Below are positions 47,215-58,345 of a DNA stretch of 64,000 bases, piece after piece. The notes beneath the pieces are model-generated. The model saw only the letters and a list, made by a program, of their open reading frames with translations. It made no database searches and was not told the DNA's origin. The translations under genes and the position numbers were made by a program. The DNA is taken from the NCBI GenBank assembly GCA_037074705.1, contig CM073594.1, positions 61,066,509-61,130,508 on the forward strand, written 5' to 3'. The DNA is from Zhengitettix transpicula (taxonomy: Eukaryota; Arthropoda; Insecta; Orthoptera; Tetrigidae). Numbering within the stretch: the first letter of the stretch is position 1; each line of letters opens with the position of its first letter.

Positions 47215-48160
47215 ATAAAACGAACTGCTTGTTGGCATGTATGTTCCGCATATAAATCGACACCCGTGGAGCAAATTTCACCAAATTTAGTGCACGTATT
47301 ATAAACAGGAAACACTGTCGGGGTAAGACACGCCTATCAGCCACCAGGAGCGGGAGCGGACGCGGTTGAAAATATTCAACTAACCAAACCGTCTGATATT
47401 TTAGTCAGATAAAAAAATTTAGGCTTCAAACAGATTGATAGTGTCTCTACAGGTGTTATCTGTGTATAATTTGAACCCTTTACAACATAGGAACGGAGCA
47501 CCATCAGGGTTGGGGGTGGAGGGGCGTTACAAGAAAATAACGCGAATACAACCGAGATTGGAACAAAATCCAGGATTATGGATGTCGCTGAGTTAATTTA
47601 GGTCAACCAGGGAAACGCGCGGAGACGGGGTGGGATGAAAGGGCCTGGGAGCACGTGGCCGGAGATGAAAACTTTCAAACATGTTAACCAGGCGAGTTTT
47701 GTGTCGAATAAATATATTTCGGGATCCATGAGATTCATTAAATTACTCTACATGTTCTCCGGGTACAACTTCAACCCTTTTTGTCTTGGGATGGGAGCAC
47801 CGTTAAGGTGGGTGAGACTAGAGTGCCATAACATGAAAATAACGCACAAACAAACGAGAGTGGTGTCGAATCCGGGGTTATGGTTGTCACTGAGTTTAAT
47901 TATGACATTCACCTTGCCGCTTAACTCACCCAAGGTCGTATGGTCGGGTGTTGAAATTTTCAAACATGTCAAACAGTCGATATTTGTGTGGAATAAATAT
48001 TTATTGGGGTCAATAACATCCTACCGATGTTGTTTGTGTATAATTTCTACCCCTATCGGCATGGGAGGGTAGCACGCTTAGAGGTGGGGGTGGTGGAAGT
48101 TTCATAAAAATAACGCAAAAACAACCGGAATTGGAGTAAAATCGGGGATTATGGACATAT
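47215..48160 (-). repeat. family B modular repeat, minus orientation
   Basis: Carries the complement of the family B phrases: 'gagcaaatttcaccaaattt', 'cactgtcggggtaagacacg' and then two or three modules with 'ccgaga...ggagtaaaatc' and 'ttttcaaacatgtt'. Plus-strand frames here (such as 47635-48072) are artefacts of the repeat. Confidence 0.6.
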
Positions 48161-48695
48161 GACAACCCAGCAGGTGTGATGACGTCACTGACCTACGCGC
48201 GCATATGGAAGATTTTAGCACAAGTTTTTACAAAAATAAACTCCTTCCATCTTTAGACGTTTCTCAACCCCGAAAGAGTTTTCGTAAGAATATCTATACG
48301 AAAATTTGTTGCAAATTTTTCACTCATTCAAATATGAAAAGGCAACATACAAACAAACAAACAAGCATCCTCCTTTATGTTATAGATTTACGTATTCGTT
48401 CACCATTTACGTACGTTCATCACCGCAAAGTATTTTACGTCGGTGCTGTGACGTCAGAGACATGTGGACACGCAGAGAATATTTAAGCACAAATTTGCGC
48501 GGTTGTTTGAACTAAAAACAATACTTTTCACCATTGTTTTAGACGTTTGTCACATAAAAGTGTTTTACTCCGGGTTGTATATAATATAAGTATCAACATT
48601 TGTTGCAATTTTACGCTCGTTTAAATTTTTACAAGTAATATAAGGGCCATCATACAAACTAACAAATATCATTTTTATAATATAGATTAATTTAA
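48161..48695 (+). repeat. two tandem copies of a family B-like tail repeat
   Basis: Two direct units of about 290 bases share 'gatgacgtca(c/g)', 'ttagacgttt', 'aatttgttgcaa-tttt' and a (CATACAAAC) stretch ending 'atagatta'. The first contains TGACGTCA at 48179-48186. The tail style resembles family B, but the body differs. Confidence 0.5.
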
Positions 48696-50190
48696 TTACT
48701 TAGACCAATTTCAGAGAATGATTTATTATTTTACATCTACTTCTATTCAGTAATATATTTAATTGTTGCTAATCCATCTTCCTGATGGAAGACTCTCCTC
48801 AAACACTGCTCCGATAGTTAATTGATCAACTTATATATTGGTATTTATTTGTCAGATTTTTTTGTATTGGTTTGTATTTTGAGATTATGAGTCAAGGTGA
48901 AATAGAAAGAGGTTCCGCCTGGAACGAGTATCGAACTTCTTTGCGAGGTTGATAGATTGATATAATTAGTCGAGAGCAACCGTCGAGTCTTACGAGGGCG
49001 TATTTGCGCGAGGGCTTGAGGAAGTCTGATGGACGCTGAAGTTCTAGAAGCACTCACGAGAAACTCTGCCCCTTGTCACTAAGAGTTGCTTTTACGGAGC
49101 CAATTACTAAGCTGGTACTCTCAACTGCCCCCACCCCTACCCGCCCCCCGCCCCTTTCCCTTTTGTAATCACTTCTGCTTCGTCTTCCATTCTCAATAAG
49201 ACTATAATTAAATTAAAAAGTATCATTAATAAAGAAGATGATGATGGTGATGAAGAAGAAGAGCGAGTTCCTTTGAGAATCTGTGTTGTGTGTTCTGCAC
49301 AGATTGTCGAGAGGTCTTGAATAAATAAAAGGAATATTCATAGTGTAATTTAGTTTTCTGATGCCTCACGAACCTGTGTAATAAGGGACAGAAAAGACAG
49401 AAGTGAACGTGGAGACGGATTGCTGATTAAATTTACAGTAAAAAAGACTCAGAAATAATTCTAGGTGAACCAAGAATATTCTCTTTACCAGTGTTTCACT
49501 TTTACAAGTTAAAAGAAAATTAAATATGTTTAATATATATAAATAATCATATTATAAAAATCCTCATTTTGAAACTGTCACGGCTATTGTAATACATTTG
49601 AATAGTCATAAAAAATTATCGACATTCAGTATCTAATTTACTTGCTGCTCTACACGTGTATAAAACTGTTGTCAACATTTGTAGTTACATATTCTAATGC
49701 ATCTTTTATTTGTACTGTTTATAAATACTATATTAATGTAATCGCTTTTAAAGAACTTTAAATTTATGTTACTATCATAATTTTCTTCATTTAAAATTAA
49801 TAACAATTAAAAATATTAATTCTGTCGGCGTCCATCTTGTTAGTTACGCTTCGTGCAAACAGATGATATTCTGACGAATTTTTCATTGTTTTGAAACATA
49901 ATACAACACAAATTATTCATGTAAATTTATATCACAATATTATTACTGCTCAATGGAGAACCGATTAATAATAAAAATAATTAATTATAACAATTTTCAG
50001 AACCCTTCGTCAGTCTGCACCTCTTTCAGATTCATTTTGAAAATTTCTTTTTAGCAAAATATTATTAAATTTAATTCTTTTTTTGAATTTAAGAAATACT
50101 AATCTTTAAATTGTAATAATATTGTAAATTTTTTATATTAATCATTTATTTGTTATGTGAATAAGGAAAATGGCAAAACGTCAGAAAAAC
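48696..50190. other. non-coding DNA
   Basis: No gene was recognised. A GC-richer segment at 48890-49190 has a minus-strand frame without domain features, and a (GAT/GAA) simple repeat lies at about 49230-49263. Confidence 0.45.
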
Positions 50191-50205
50191 ATTATTTCAA
50201 AATAA

Positions 50206-50248
50206 ATCAACGTTTCGCTTTTAATTTTTCCAGCTTCTTCAGATGAAA
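50206..50248 (-). ncRNA. hammerhead-ribozyme-like motif, intact core
   Basis: Minus strand: CUGAAGA (50236-50242), stem II GCU/AGC immediately before GAAAC (50212-50216), then GUU. The stem sequence differs from GUCC/GGAC copies but remains paired. Confidence 0.5.
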
Positions 50249-50524
50249 TATTGTAAATTAACAAATTTTGTATTGATTATAAAATTTAGTATAGATTAAT
50301 ATAATTAATTTCATGTAATATTATTTAATTATGATTAATAAAAATATTTTGGAGAACAATTTCTAAAAGCCCGTGCTTTTCATGTGATTTGCTACAGAAG
50401 ACTGATAAATATTATTCTGTTTATTATTTATTTAAAAATAAAAGTACGAATGAAACTAATGGAATATAACATGTAATAATATAAAATTTATAATAACTTT
50501 TATTTAAAATGTTAATAAAAATAC

Positions 50525-50574
50525 ACCACGTTTCGTCCCCTAACTTTGAGAGATCATTTTCAGGTGTAATAATA
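50525..50574 (-). ncRNA. hammerhead-like motif, inactive by consensus
   Basis: Minus strand: CUGAAAA, hairpin, GAAAC (50530-50534), GUG. Core G8 is changed, and the cleavage-site base would be G, which hammerheads do not accept. Confidence 0.4.
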
Positions 50575-51230
50575 AATAATCTAACAATAATTAAATATTG
50601 TGTTAAGATTGAACTTTTAAAAAGAAGTTTGAAATTTGTAACATCTCACATTTAAATGGAATAATTTCACATTTAATTCTGAGTATTATTGATTGGCCGC
50701 ACATAACCTAACTTTGTTCCTTAAAATGTCAGATTATACTATAATTTAATACTTTAAAATCAATTGATCAATGACGTTCACACGTTTTCCTCAATATTCC
50801 CTCTAAAACTATTAAATTCGATTCAGACAATTTAAGGAAAAACCTATGGTTTTTTTAAACTTATGGTACTATAATTTAAATTTTCATAAGTTTCATTTCT
50901 TTCGTCAAATAACATACTTTTTTAACGGAACGTTTTCTTTTCTAAAGAGAAATATTTGCTCCTAACAATATATTTTTGTTATTACATCATGGAAAGTTAC
51001 ATTCAGGAATCGTTGTTTTACCTACTTTCCATTCAAATGTAAAATTTTGAGGCCAAAATAAATTTAATTATAGTTCAAATATGCGTTGAAGCTGTTTTCC
51101 TGAATTAAAGCTTTAAAAAAATTCCTTGGGCTATCCTACTCGATTCTATAATCCTCACCATGTCTCTTATTTATTTTGAAGGAATTAAATGAAGTATTAT
51201 CTGTCATATTGATATACGAAATAAGCTTAT
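50575..51230. other. AT-rich non-coding DNA
   Basis: Nothing supported other than AT-rich sequence up to the mariner insertion. Confidence 0.5.
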
Positions 51231-51233
51231 GTA

Positions 51234-52533
51234 CCACTGCGATCAAAAAGTAAGGTGAAATTGTTATGGTATATGGAAGGCAGGTAAAAAATTTTCCCTA
51301 GGTTGGTAGGACTGTCTATAATATTTTCCAATCGTCTGTTTTTTAAAAGGTTTAATTATCTCCAATTTACACGTGTTTTGTAAACAACCAAAAGTGAATT
51401 TCTCGATATTTGCAATGAGTGATTTTGTTGAGCAAAGAAATTGCATCAAATTTTGTTTGCTGAACGAATATTCTTGTGCGGACACGTTGAAAATGTTGCG
51501 GAAGGCCTTTGGTGGTCAAACTATGGCACAAAAAAACGTTTATAAGTGGTACAACGAGTTCAAAGAGGGCCGAGAACGCGTTGAAGACAAACCGCTCTCT
51601 GGACGACCATCAACGTCTACCGACGAGGGCCACGTCCAAAAAATCAAAGATTTGGTGCTTCAAAATCGTCGATGGACAATTAAGATCTCGAAGATAGTGT
51701 TGGAGTATCATTTGGCTCAGCCCAAACCATTTTGAAGAATGTTTTGTGTCTCAAACGCGTCAAGTCTCGATTGGTGCCAAAATCGGTCAATTTTTTGGGT
51801 AAAAAAAGCGTGGCGTTGATGTGTGTGAAACTTTGCTTTCTGACTATCAGGACCATTTGAAATGCATCATTACTGGAGACGAGACTTGGATTTACGCATA
51901 CGAACCTAAAACCACCGACCAATCCAGCGAATATTGTGCAAAAGGTGAAGCAAGACCGAAAAGACCACGGCAAAGTCGATCGAAAATCAAGGTCATGTTG
52001 ACAGTTTTCTTTGATTATCGTGGTGTGGTGCACTATGAATTCCTTCCGCCGGGTCAAACTGTCAACAAAGAATAATATTTGAGCGTTATGCGTCGTTTGC
52101 GTGAAGCTATTCGTGTGAAACGGCTGGAATTATGGGCGAACAACTCTTGGTTCCTTCATCACGATAATGCACCATGTCATACCGCGTTGGTTCTTCGCGA
52201 ATTTTTTGCCAAAAACTCGACTCACGTCGTTCCGCAACCACCGTATTCGCCTGATTTGGCTCCGTGCGACTTCTGGCTATTCAGCAAACTCAAAAGGCCA
52301 ATGCGGGGACACCGTTTTGACACGATTGAGGAGATAAAAACCGAATCGAAGAAGGTATTGAATGCTATACCGGAAAAAGACTATTCCGACTGTTTCGAGG
52401 ACTGGAAAAAGCGTTGGAAAAAGTGCGTTTTATCGGACGGGGATTACTTTGAAGGGGATGAAATTGATTTGGAAGAATAATTAAAGAATTTATATTTTAT
52501 AAATAAATTCACCATAATTTTTGTTTACAGTGG
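51234..52533 (+). mobile_element. mariner transposon, pseudogenised
   Basis: Inverted repeats start CCACTGCGATCAAAAAGTAA at 51234 and end with the complement of CCACTGTAAACAAAAATTAT at 52533, flanked by TA at 51232-51233 and 52534-52535. Length is 1300 bases. The two ends match at most positions over about 30 bases. Terminal sequence and protein differ clearly from the element at 24040-25337, so it is a separate mariner lineage. Confidence 0.92.
51415..52480 (+). pseudogene. mariner transposase, two frameshifts and one stop
   Basis: Encodes a DDD mariner transposase. The start is placed at MSDFVEQRNC (51415), the usual N-terminus for this group. The helix-turn-helix region is followed by a frameshift near 51680, another near 51800 at an A7 run, and an in-frame TAA at 52073-52075 where Tyr would be expected. 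Catalytic residues remain visible: DETW in the second segment, HHDNAPCH and PPYSPDLAPCD in the third, with the Asp-34-Asp spacing of mariner. The C-terminal end at 52480 appears natural. Total coding length matches about 345 residues. Several lesions make it inactive and older than the 24-kb copy. Confidence 0.9.
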
Positions 52534-52535
52534 TA

Positions 52536-52900
52536 TTACTAAATCTGTGATATTTAGAATTAAATGTGAAATATAAATTTATATCCTTTTTCGTAGATAT
52601 TTAATCCTTGTATAATCGTTCATTTTTGATTTTTACAACGCCGGATGAGGTAACAAAATTTATGGGACAAAATTTGTGTATTTTATTAATACTTCCTAAC
52701 TATATTCATTATTGAATGTAATATTCGATACATTTCATCCGTGTTTTTACTTTCATAGAAATTATATAAAAAATAATTTTATTCATATCTATGGAATTTT
52801 ATCTTTATAAATGGTTAATGTGGATGAAATGAATTAAACCAAATCAGCAGACAATTATTTAGAAATTTATTATGAAATATTCAAGTTGTTTTAATAAAAA
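52536..52900. other. AT-rich non-coding DNA
   Basis: Nothing supported here. Confidence 0.5.
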
Positions 52901-52904
52901 AACA

Positions 52905-52945
52905 CTACGTTTCATCCCTAAATTTTTGTGACCTCTTTCGTTGCT
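52905..52945 (-). ncRNA. hammerhead-like motif, degraded 5' core
   Basis: Minus strand: CGAAAGAG in place of CUGANGAG, stem GUC with GGA, GAAAC (52909-52913), GUA, GUG. The 3' half and T-rich downstream flank match other copies. Confidence 0.35.
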
Positions 52946-54250
52946 GTAAATTTCAATTTGTTTTATCATATTATTTTAAATTTTTCATTAAAAATTTTAA
53001 TTTTATGATGTTTTTATTTACTTATTTAAGATAAATCTGGTAAATATAATTTTTAAGAGTTATTTACGAAGTTTCAGATTTTTTCCCCGTCTCTATCGAC
53101 AATATTTCGGTAGTAATGGGGGTGGAGTCCAGCGTGGAAGCGATCCATTTTACTTCTTGCGCGATCTTCGTCACCTCAAGTGTTACATTGACGAGTGACA
53201 CGGGAAGCAGGGTCCGCCGCTTTTAATGGAGATATCTGCTCCAGCTAGGAAAGATTTACGAGCTCTGGGCTGGAAACCTGGGAGGAATGTGGCGGCGCCC
53301 CGCCCCCTACCTCCTCGGAATGAACACACCGAAATTCCTCATGGTAAAGTACAACTCGAAGACACTTTTCTACGTCAGTCAAAGTAAAGTAAAGTAAAGT
53401 TACCAACTCCTCATCGACAGGTGCTGAGACACGATTGTTTGAATCAGACGACCAAGGTAACTACTTGAGACAGTAAAAAATTATCACGAAACTGCAATAA
53501 AACTAACAGAAACAGATTCTGTTCCAAATACAAATAGTTTTACAAAATTTCATATTCTTTATTATAAACCATTAAAATGACAGTAATAATTATATTATAT
53601 TATATATTAGAACCAAATATTCAAATGAACAACTAAAATTGATTTCGTAAATGAGGGTAAGCTGTTAAATAACTTATTGCGTCAACGTTTAAATCCCAGA
53701 CTATGAATATACAGTTCAGTCGTTATTTTTATAAAACACATTTTATAGGAAAATATTATTTAGTCTCTTTCCATACAAACATGAGATACAGAAATGAGTA
53801 TTTCGTTCAGAGACAACAATTATGGAAATTTAAAACGCCCACGTGAGCGACGCGGAAATCATATCACCAGGAGCAACAAAATTCGGGGTTAAAATGAGTG
53901 ACGTTTTCCAGTAACTGAAGCATTCATCTTTTTCTTCTAAATTGGTCAACTGCAATGCGTTGTTTTAAATGCAGTAACCCATAGAAGTCCCACGTGCGAT
54001 TGAATTTCTATCATATTTTGTTCCCTCACATAATATTGTGTGTTTTTATTGAAAAAAATTAATTTTGAATAAATACTACATAAAGAACAGAATAAATACT
54101 TTCAATCAAACAACTTAGCATTGTAGGCCGTAAAACAAAATTTTTAAAAAAAAATCAGGATGAAAAAAAAAATTCTGTAACCACATATAACAATATTTTG
54201 CGACGGTGACATATTTACGTATATTATAATATATAAAACGAGTGTGTTAA
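52946..54250. other. non-coding DNA with a GC-richer segment at 53090-53340
   Basis: A short (AAAGT) repeat lies at 53383-53400. No gene is supported. Confidence 0.45.
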
Positions 54251-54269
54251 AAGTATTATTATTACATAA

Positions 54270-54512
54270 ATGAACAGACAAAAGCAACAAGAATTCCAGA
54301 AACTGATTTTTGTCGGTTATATTTGGGTTATTTTATTTATCGGATCATATGTACGAGAACATGTTGAAACTTTGATACGTCAGAGTGGCGTCACCGACCC
54401 ATTTAAAATTCACAGTAATTCGGTAAATCAAATGCGATACGATTTTATTGAACAATCACTTATCCAATATGAATGCCGGAATTATGGCAACGCCGCAGCC
54501 CGGCTGAAATGA
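54270..54512 (+). other. 80-codon open frame, unrecognised
   Basis: An ATG-initiated frame whose peptide has a hydrophobic stretch (LIFVGYIWVILFIGSYV) after a short basic N-terminus, then a hydrophilic region. It could look like a small membrane protein, but no Kozak-like context, splice signal or family similarity was seen, and the 80-codon length can occur by chance. Confidence 0.15.
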
Positions 54513-54579
54513 ATAATCATGCAATAACGATTCGTGTAATCCAGTTATAAATAAGTGAACGATTTATTCGTCCGTCTGT

Positions 54580-54970
54580 TAATCAGGCGTAGGCGTAGGC
54601 GTACCCCCCCCCCCCCCACTCCCACCACCATCCGAAAAAATTTTATTCATCGATTTTACCAAATAACTTGTACGATCACTTTTTGACGTGGACGCTTCCC
54701 TCTGTGTGTCATTGGTTGAACGTTCCGTCCCCTTGTTGATCGGATTAGAGGCTTTAACTAACCTCACGCTCCGATAAAGATTCAATTGTGCGTCATGCAG
54801 AACAAGTCCGGATTTCGGGCTGTAAGATAAACACGAGGGCTTATCTCTGGGGCTCACCGAGACTCATCCATAATTGAAAGTGCACAGTGGCGCGCGTCAG
54901 TAGAGGGCGCGTCGAATACCTCCACACAACCCCCGCCACCTCACGCAATCATCATGCAAATGCGTTTTTT
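54580..54970. promoter_or_regulatory. regulatory-like island with CTCF-like and octamer sites
   Basis: GC-richer unique DNA beginning with a C-run near 54606. CAGTAGAGGGCGC at 54898-54910 resembles the core of CTCF binding sites, and ATGCAAAT at 54954-54961 is the POU octamer. A 92-codon minus-strand frame crosses the island but ends in glycine/proline repeats from the C-run. The regulatory reading is inference from motif matches. Confidence 0.25.
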
Positions 54971-55110
54971 AATTCAAGGGTCCATACTTTTATTGAGATG
55001 TTTCTGAGATGAAACGGTTTATTTTCAACCTCTCAAACTGAGGTAAAAATGTAGGAATGCGTCACTATGGAGAATCAGTCACCAACTCCCAAAGTTATAC
55101 AATAATTTAG

Positions 55111-55488
55111 AGGTTGTATTTTTACTTCTGTTTATAGTAAATAGATGATGCAGTTTTCTGACCAATTACAGACGATATTTATTTAATTAAAACAACAATT
55201 TGGTTCGTGTTTGTCTTTCCTAATATAATAATTGTTAAAAAACTATTTTCACATAATATTAAAAAAAACACAAATTTATTACTTCTTCCGAGGCACTTAT
55301 TCACAAGCTACGCACTAGTGTTGTCACAGCCCAACTAGTATTTGTAATATGAAGTGAAAATAGTTTTAATCATGTAGTATATTTAAGAAAGACCTGATGA
55401 AGGTACAAACACGTACCGAAACTCTGTTTTAATTCAATGAATAAATATTGTCTCTAATTGGTCAGAAAACTGCATTATCTACTATATT
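55111..55488. mobile_element. foldback element with hammerhead-like motif in its right arm
   Basis: The left arm (about 55111-55255) and right arm (55348-55488) are inverted and share 'gatgcagttttctgaccaat', the hammerhead region and 'aaaactattttcac'. The central loop is about 90 bases. The outer sequence matches the left arm of 45767-46258, including 'gcagtt...tgaccaatt..cagac'. No coding capacity was found. Confidence 0.6.
55388..55430 (+). ncRNA. hammerhead-ribozyme-like motif in foldback arm
   Basis: CUGAUGA (55394-55400) is the canonical core. It is followed by A, then stem II GGUAC (55402-55406) and GUACC (55413-55417) directly before GAAAC (55418-55422). All five stem pairs are Watson-Crick. 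The extra A between core and stem is unusual. The mirror copy in the left arm (55195-55222) has lost the core. Confidence 0.5.
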
Positions 55489-55699
55489 TAATTCACTAAA
55501 TTCTTAATTATATATGAAAATTAAATTAATAAAATAAGAATCATCGCGTTCACATGTAGTTTATTAAATATAAATAACATCAACACAATTTATATCTTTT
55601 CTTTAATTTATTAAAATTTTCAGGAGCTTTCTGCAATGGCTTTCCTTTAAAATTCACAACGCCTAATTTATAATTTTGTACACCACCGTGTATTATATT

Positions 55700-56500
55700 T
55701 AATATTAGTCATAATTAAAATAACCCCGGATTTGACTCCAATCTCTGTTGTTTTTTGCGTTATTTTTATATAACGCCCCACCACCCCAATCCCAAAAGGT
55801 TCTCCCCTCCCATTCCGAAAGGAGTTGAAATTATACACAAAAATTTATTGAATAACGCTATTTATCGCATTGACTCTGAAAAATCATATTTCGACGAAAC
55901 TATCTGCCGTTTTGACATTTTTGAAAATTTCCACCTCCGTACCCGCAGGTAGTAGTTGTGAATCATCCCCACAGAGTTTGTTTCCAGTTTGAAAGGAACA
56001 CGTGAAGAAATTTTGGTCAAATTTCTTCCACGGTTGCAGATTTGTATGCGAAACAAACATTGTTTTCCCCTTCCACCCCAATTCATAGGAATAGAAATAA
56101 AAAGCCCGGCAAAAAGAATGTTATAATTAAACTCAGAGACATCCATAACCACTCATAACGACTCTAATTTGGTTGTGTTTGCGTTATTCTCTTGTTACGC
56201 CCCTCCATCCCCACCCCTAAGAGTGCTCCCTTCACATGCCAAAAGGGGTTCAAATTATACGCAAACAACTTCGGTAGAAATAATATCAATCTCACTGATC
56301 CAAAAAAATTATTTATAATATCGGCCATTTAACATGTTTGAAAATTTTCACCACCGCCCCTGAGAGTGGCAGCCGTGTCTTACCCCCACAGTGTTAGTTT
56401 CTGGTTCAAAATAGCACGTGTACAAAATTTTATCCAATTTGTTCGATGGGTGAAGATACACACGTGCAGTTTGTTTTATGTATTAGGTATAATTCCATAA
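55700..56500 (+). repeat. family B modular repeat
   Basis: Two modules are visible with 'ccggatttgactccaatctc', 'ccattccgaaagg', 'ggaacacgtgaagaaa' and 'cacgtgtacaaaattt' phrases. The second module starts near 56100. The tail is truncated. Confidence 0.55.
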
Positions 56501-56519
56501 GAAATTAATGCATGATGGT

Positions 56520-56940
56520 AGACGAAGACGCATCACGCCAATGTCGTCGTGTAAAGAAGAGTTTCGCCGCACAAGGGAATGCCTTGTAAAGGCTTTGTGC
56601 AAAATCTTCGCACCCATTCTGGGAGGCGTTAACTAGCGACGTAATGTTCCTCGCAAACGACGCCAACTGAGAGCGTCACGATATCCAACGACGTCATTAC
56701 GTTGGCTGTGGCGCCGCCTTGGCGTTCCTGGTGCCGCTGATGACGTGTGCGAAGGCTCAAGAGAACGACCTTCCTATCTCTCCTAATGTTATCTCGTCTA
56801 GGATCATCACGTGCGGCCCATAACGACGTGTTTATAGTTGCGCGGCGGCTAATTATAAAGGACATGTTTGAGGGGAAGTTCCATCGAATAAATAACGTGA
56901 CCGTGAGACAGAAAATATTTGCAGATTACGACGCAATATG
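56520..56940. other. CpG-rich island, function unknown
   Basis: Many ACG and GACG words occur. Open frames on both strands are rich in R, T and A with no domain, and GACGTCA-like sites recur. It may be regulatory; no gene is called. Confidence 0.25.
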
Positions 56941-57214
56941 ATTCTTCTTCTACTCTGTAAACGAGGTCGTGTAAAAAAATTATATTCATTCATATGCTCT
57001 GAGTTCCATAAATTTGTGTAAATAGAACTAATCTTAGTGATCCGCTATTGATATATTTTAGAACGAAAACAATAATAATTATATTGATTTTAAACTATTA
57101 AAATTTAATTTTTAGCAATTTATACAGAAAAATTACATAAAATATTATATTATTATAAAATGTTCATCTTTCAACTGGATGACGCGTTAAGAGCATGAGC
57201 CTAATTTTATAAAA

Positions 57215-57540
57215 TACTATCTGGGTGCCTACCGTTGCTCAGGGTGTCATAATTAAACTCAGCGACATACATAACACCGGATTTTTCTCCTCTTTCCTTT
57301 GTTTTTGCGCTATTTTTATGTAACGCCCTTCTGCTGTAGGGTGCTCCCCTCCAATACAGAAAGGGGTACATATTATTAAAATATATATATCAAAAGCTAT
57401 CTATCTCATTGACTCGAACAACTTTCATTCGCGAAATTTAATGGTCGTTTTATCATGTTTGAAAATTTACATCCTCGTCCACCTGGGAGATGATAGACGT
57501 GTCTCACGCCTCACAGTGTTTGTTTCGTCAGATTAACGTA
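57215..57540 (+). repeat. family B repeat, 5' part
   Basis: Starts 'actatctgggtgcctaccgttgc', the diverged equivalent of the 18233 start, continues through one module with 'ggtcgttttatcatgtttg', and stops at 'tctcacgcctcacagtgtttg'. Confidence 0.5.
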
Positions 57541-58300
57541 ATGCATGATCAGTATAATCAGTCGAAAAGCTCAGAAACTGTATGAGAAATAAACAATTAA
57601 GTCTGTTTCTTGCCGGGGGTTAAGATTTAATTAATTTAAATCATGATCAGTTTAATGACCCAACAAAAAAAATTGTATATTGTCTGTAACGACATTAACA
57701 ATTTTTTTCTGTATCAACTAAAACAAAAGTTTAGAAAGTTATTTTTTAAAAAAACATAATATCTAGCTGTAATTTTCAAATCTGTTAATTTTTGTCATAT
57801 TTTGTTTAAAGGAAACAAATATTTTTGTTGCAATAATTGGTATTTTGTTATATTGGCCATTTTAAACTACCTTTGTTTTACTAGAATATTAAGGAACATA
57901 AAGCTAATGTAAAATTTCCACTTCATAAACATTCTTCTATTACTAAATATTGTTCGGTTCTCAATCATGTCTTCAATTTTTTACAATAATGTTATTCTAG
58001 ACAACGTAGTAAATTTTTAAGAAAATCAGAAATCCTCCGTATTAAATACAACAATATTTTTTTAAATGTAAAACAAGACACGTCACACTTAAATACTCAT
58101 TATGTTGCTTTATTAAATAATCTTTGATAGATTACTATCATTGTAGCGCTATTACCTTTGGATAAATTATTTCAGTCTTGCTCTAGTATTGACAAAGATC
58201 ACAAATTCTGATAGAAACGTCTAATTAGTATAAAATTAATAATTATATATATATATATATTTAACTTGTATATAATTTGATATATATTCCACCATAAAAC
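57541..58300. other. AT-rich non-coding DNA
   Basis: Nothing is supported. A short (AT)n lies at about 58244-58260. Confidence 0.5.
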
Positions 58301-58304
58301 GTCA

Positions 58305-58345
58305 TACCTGAATAGGTCGCAAACTACGACGAAACATTGTATAGT
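58305..58345 (+). ncRNA. hammerhead-like motif with one core change
   Basis: CUGAAUA (58308-58314, core G8 changed), stem II GUCG (58316-58319) with CGAC (58327-58330), GAAAC (58331-58335). The stem is fully paired with a sequence different from the GUCC/GGAC copies. Confidence 0.45.
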
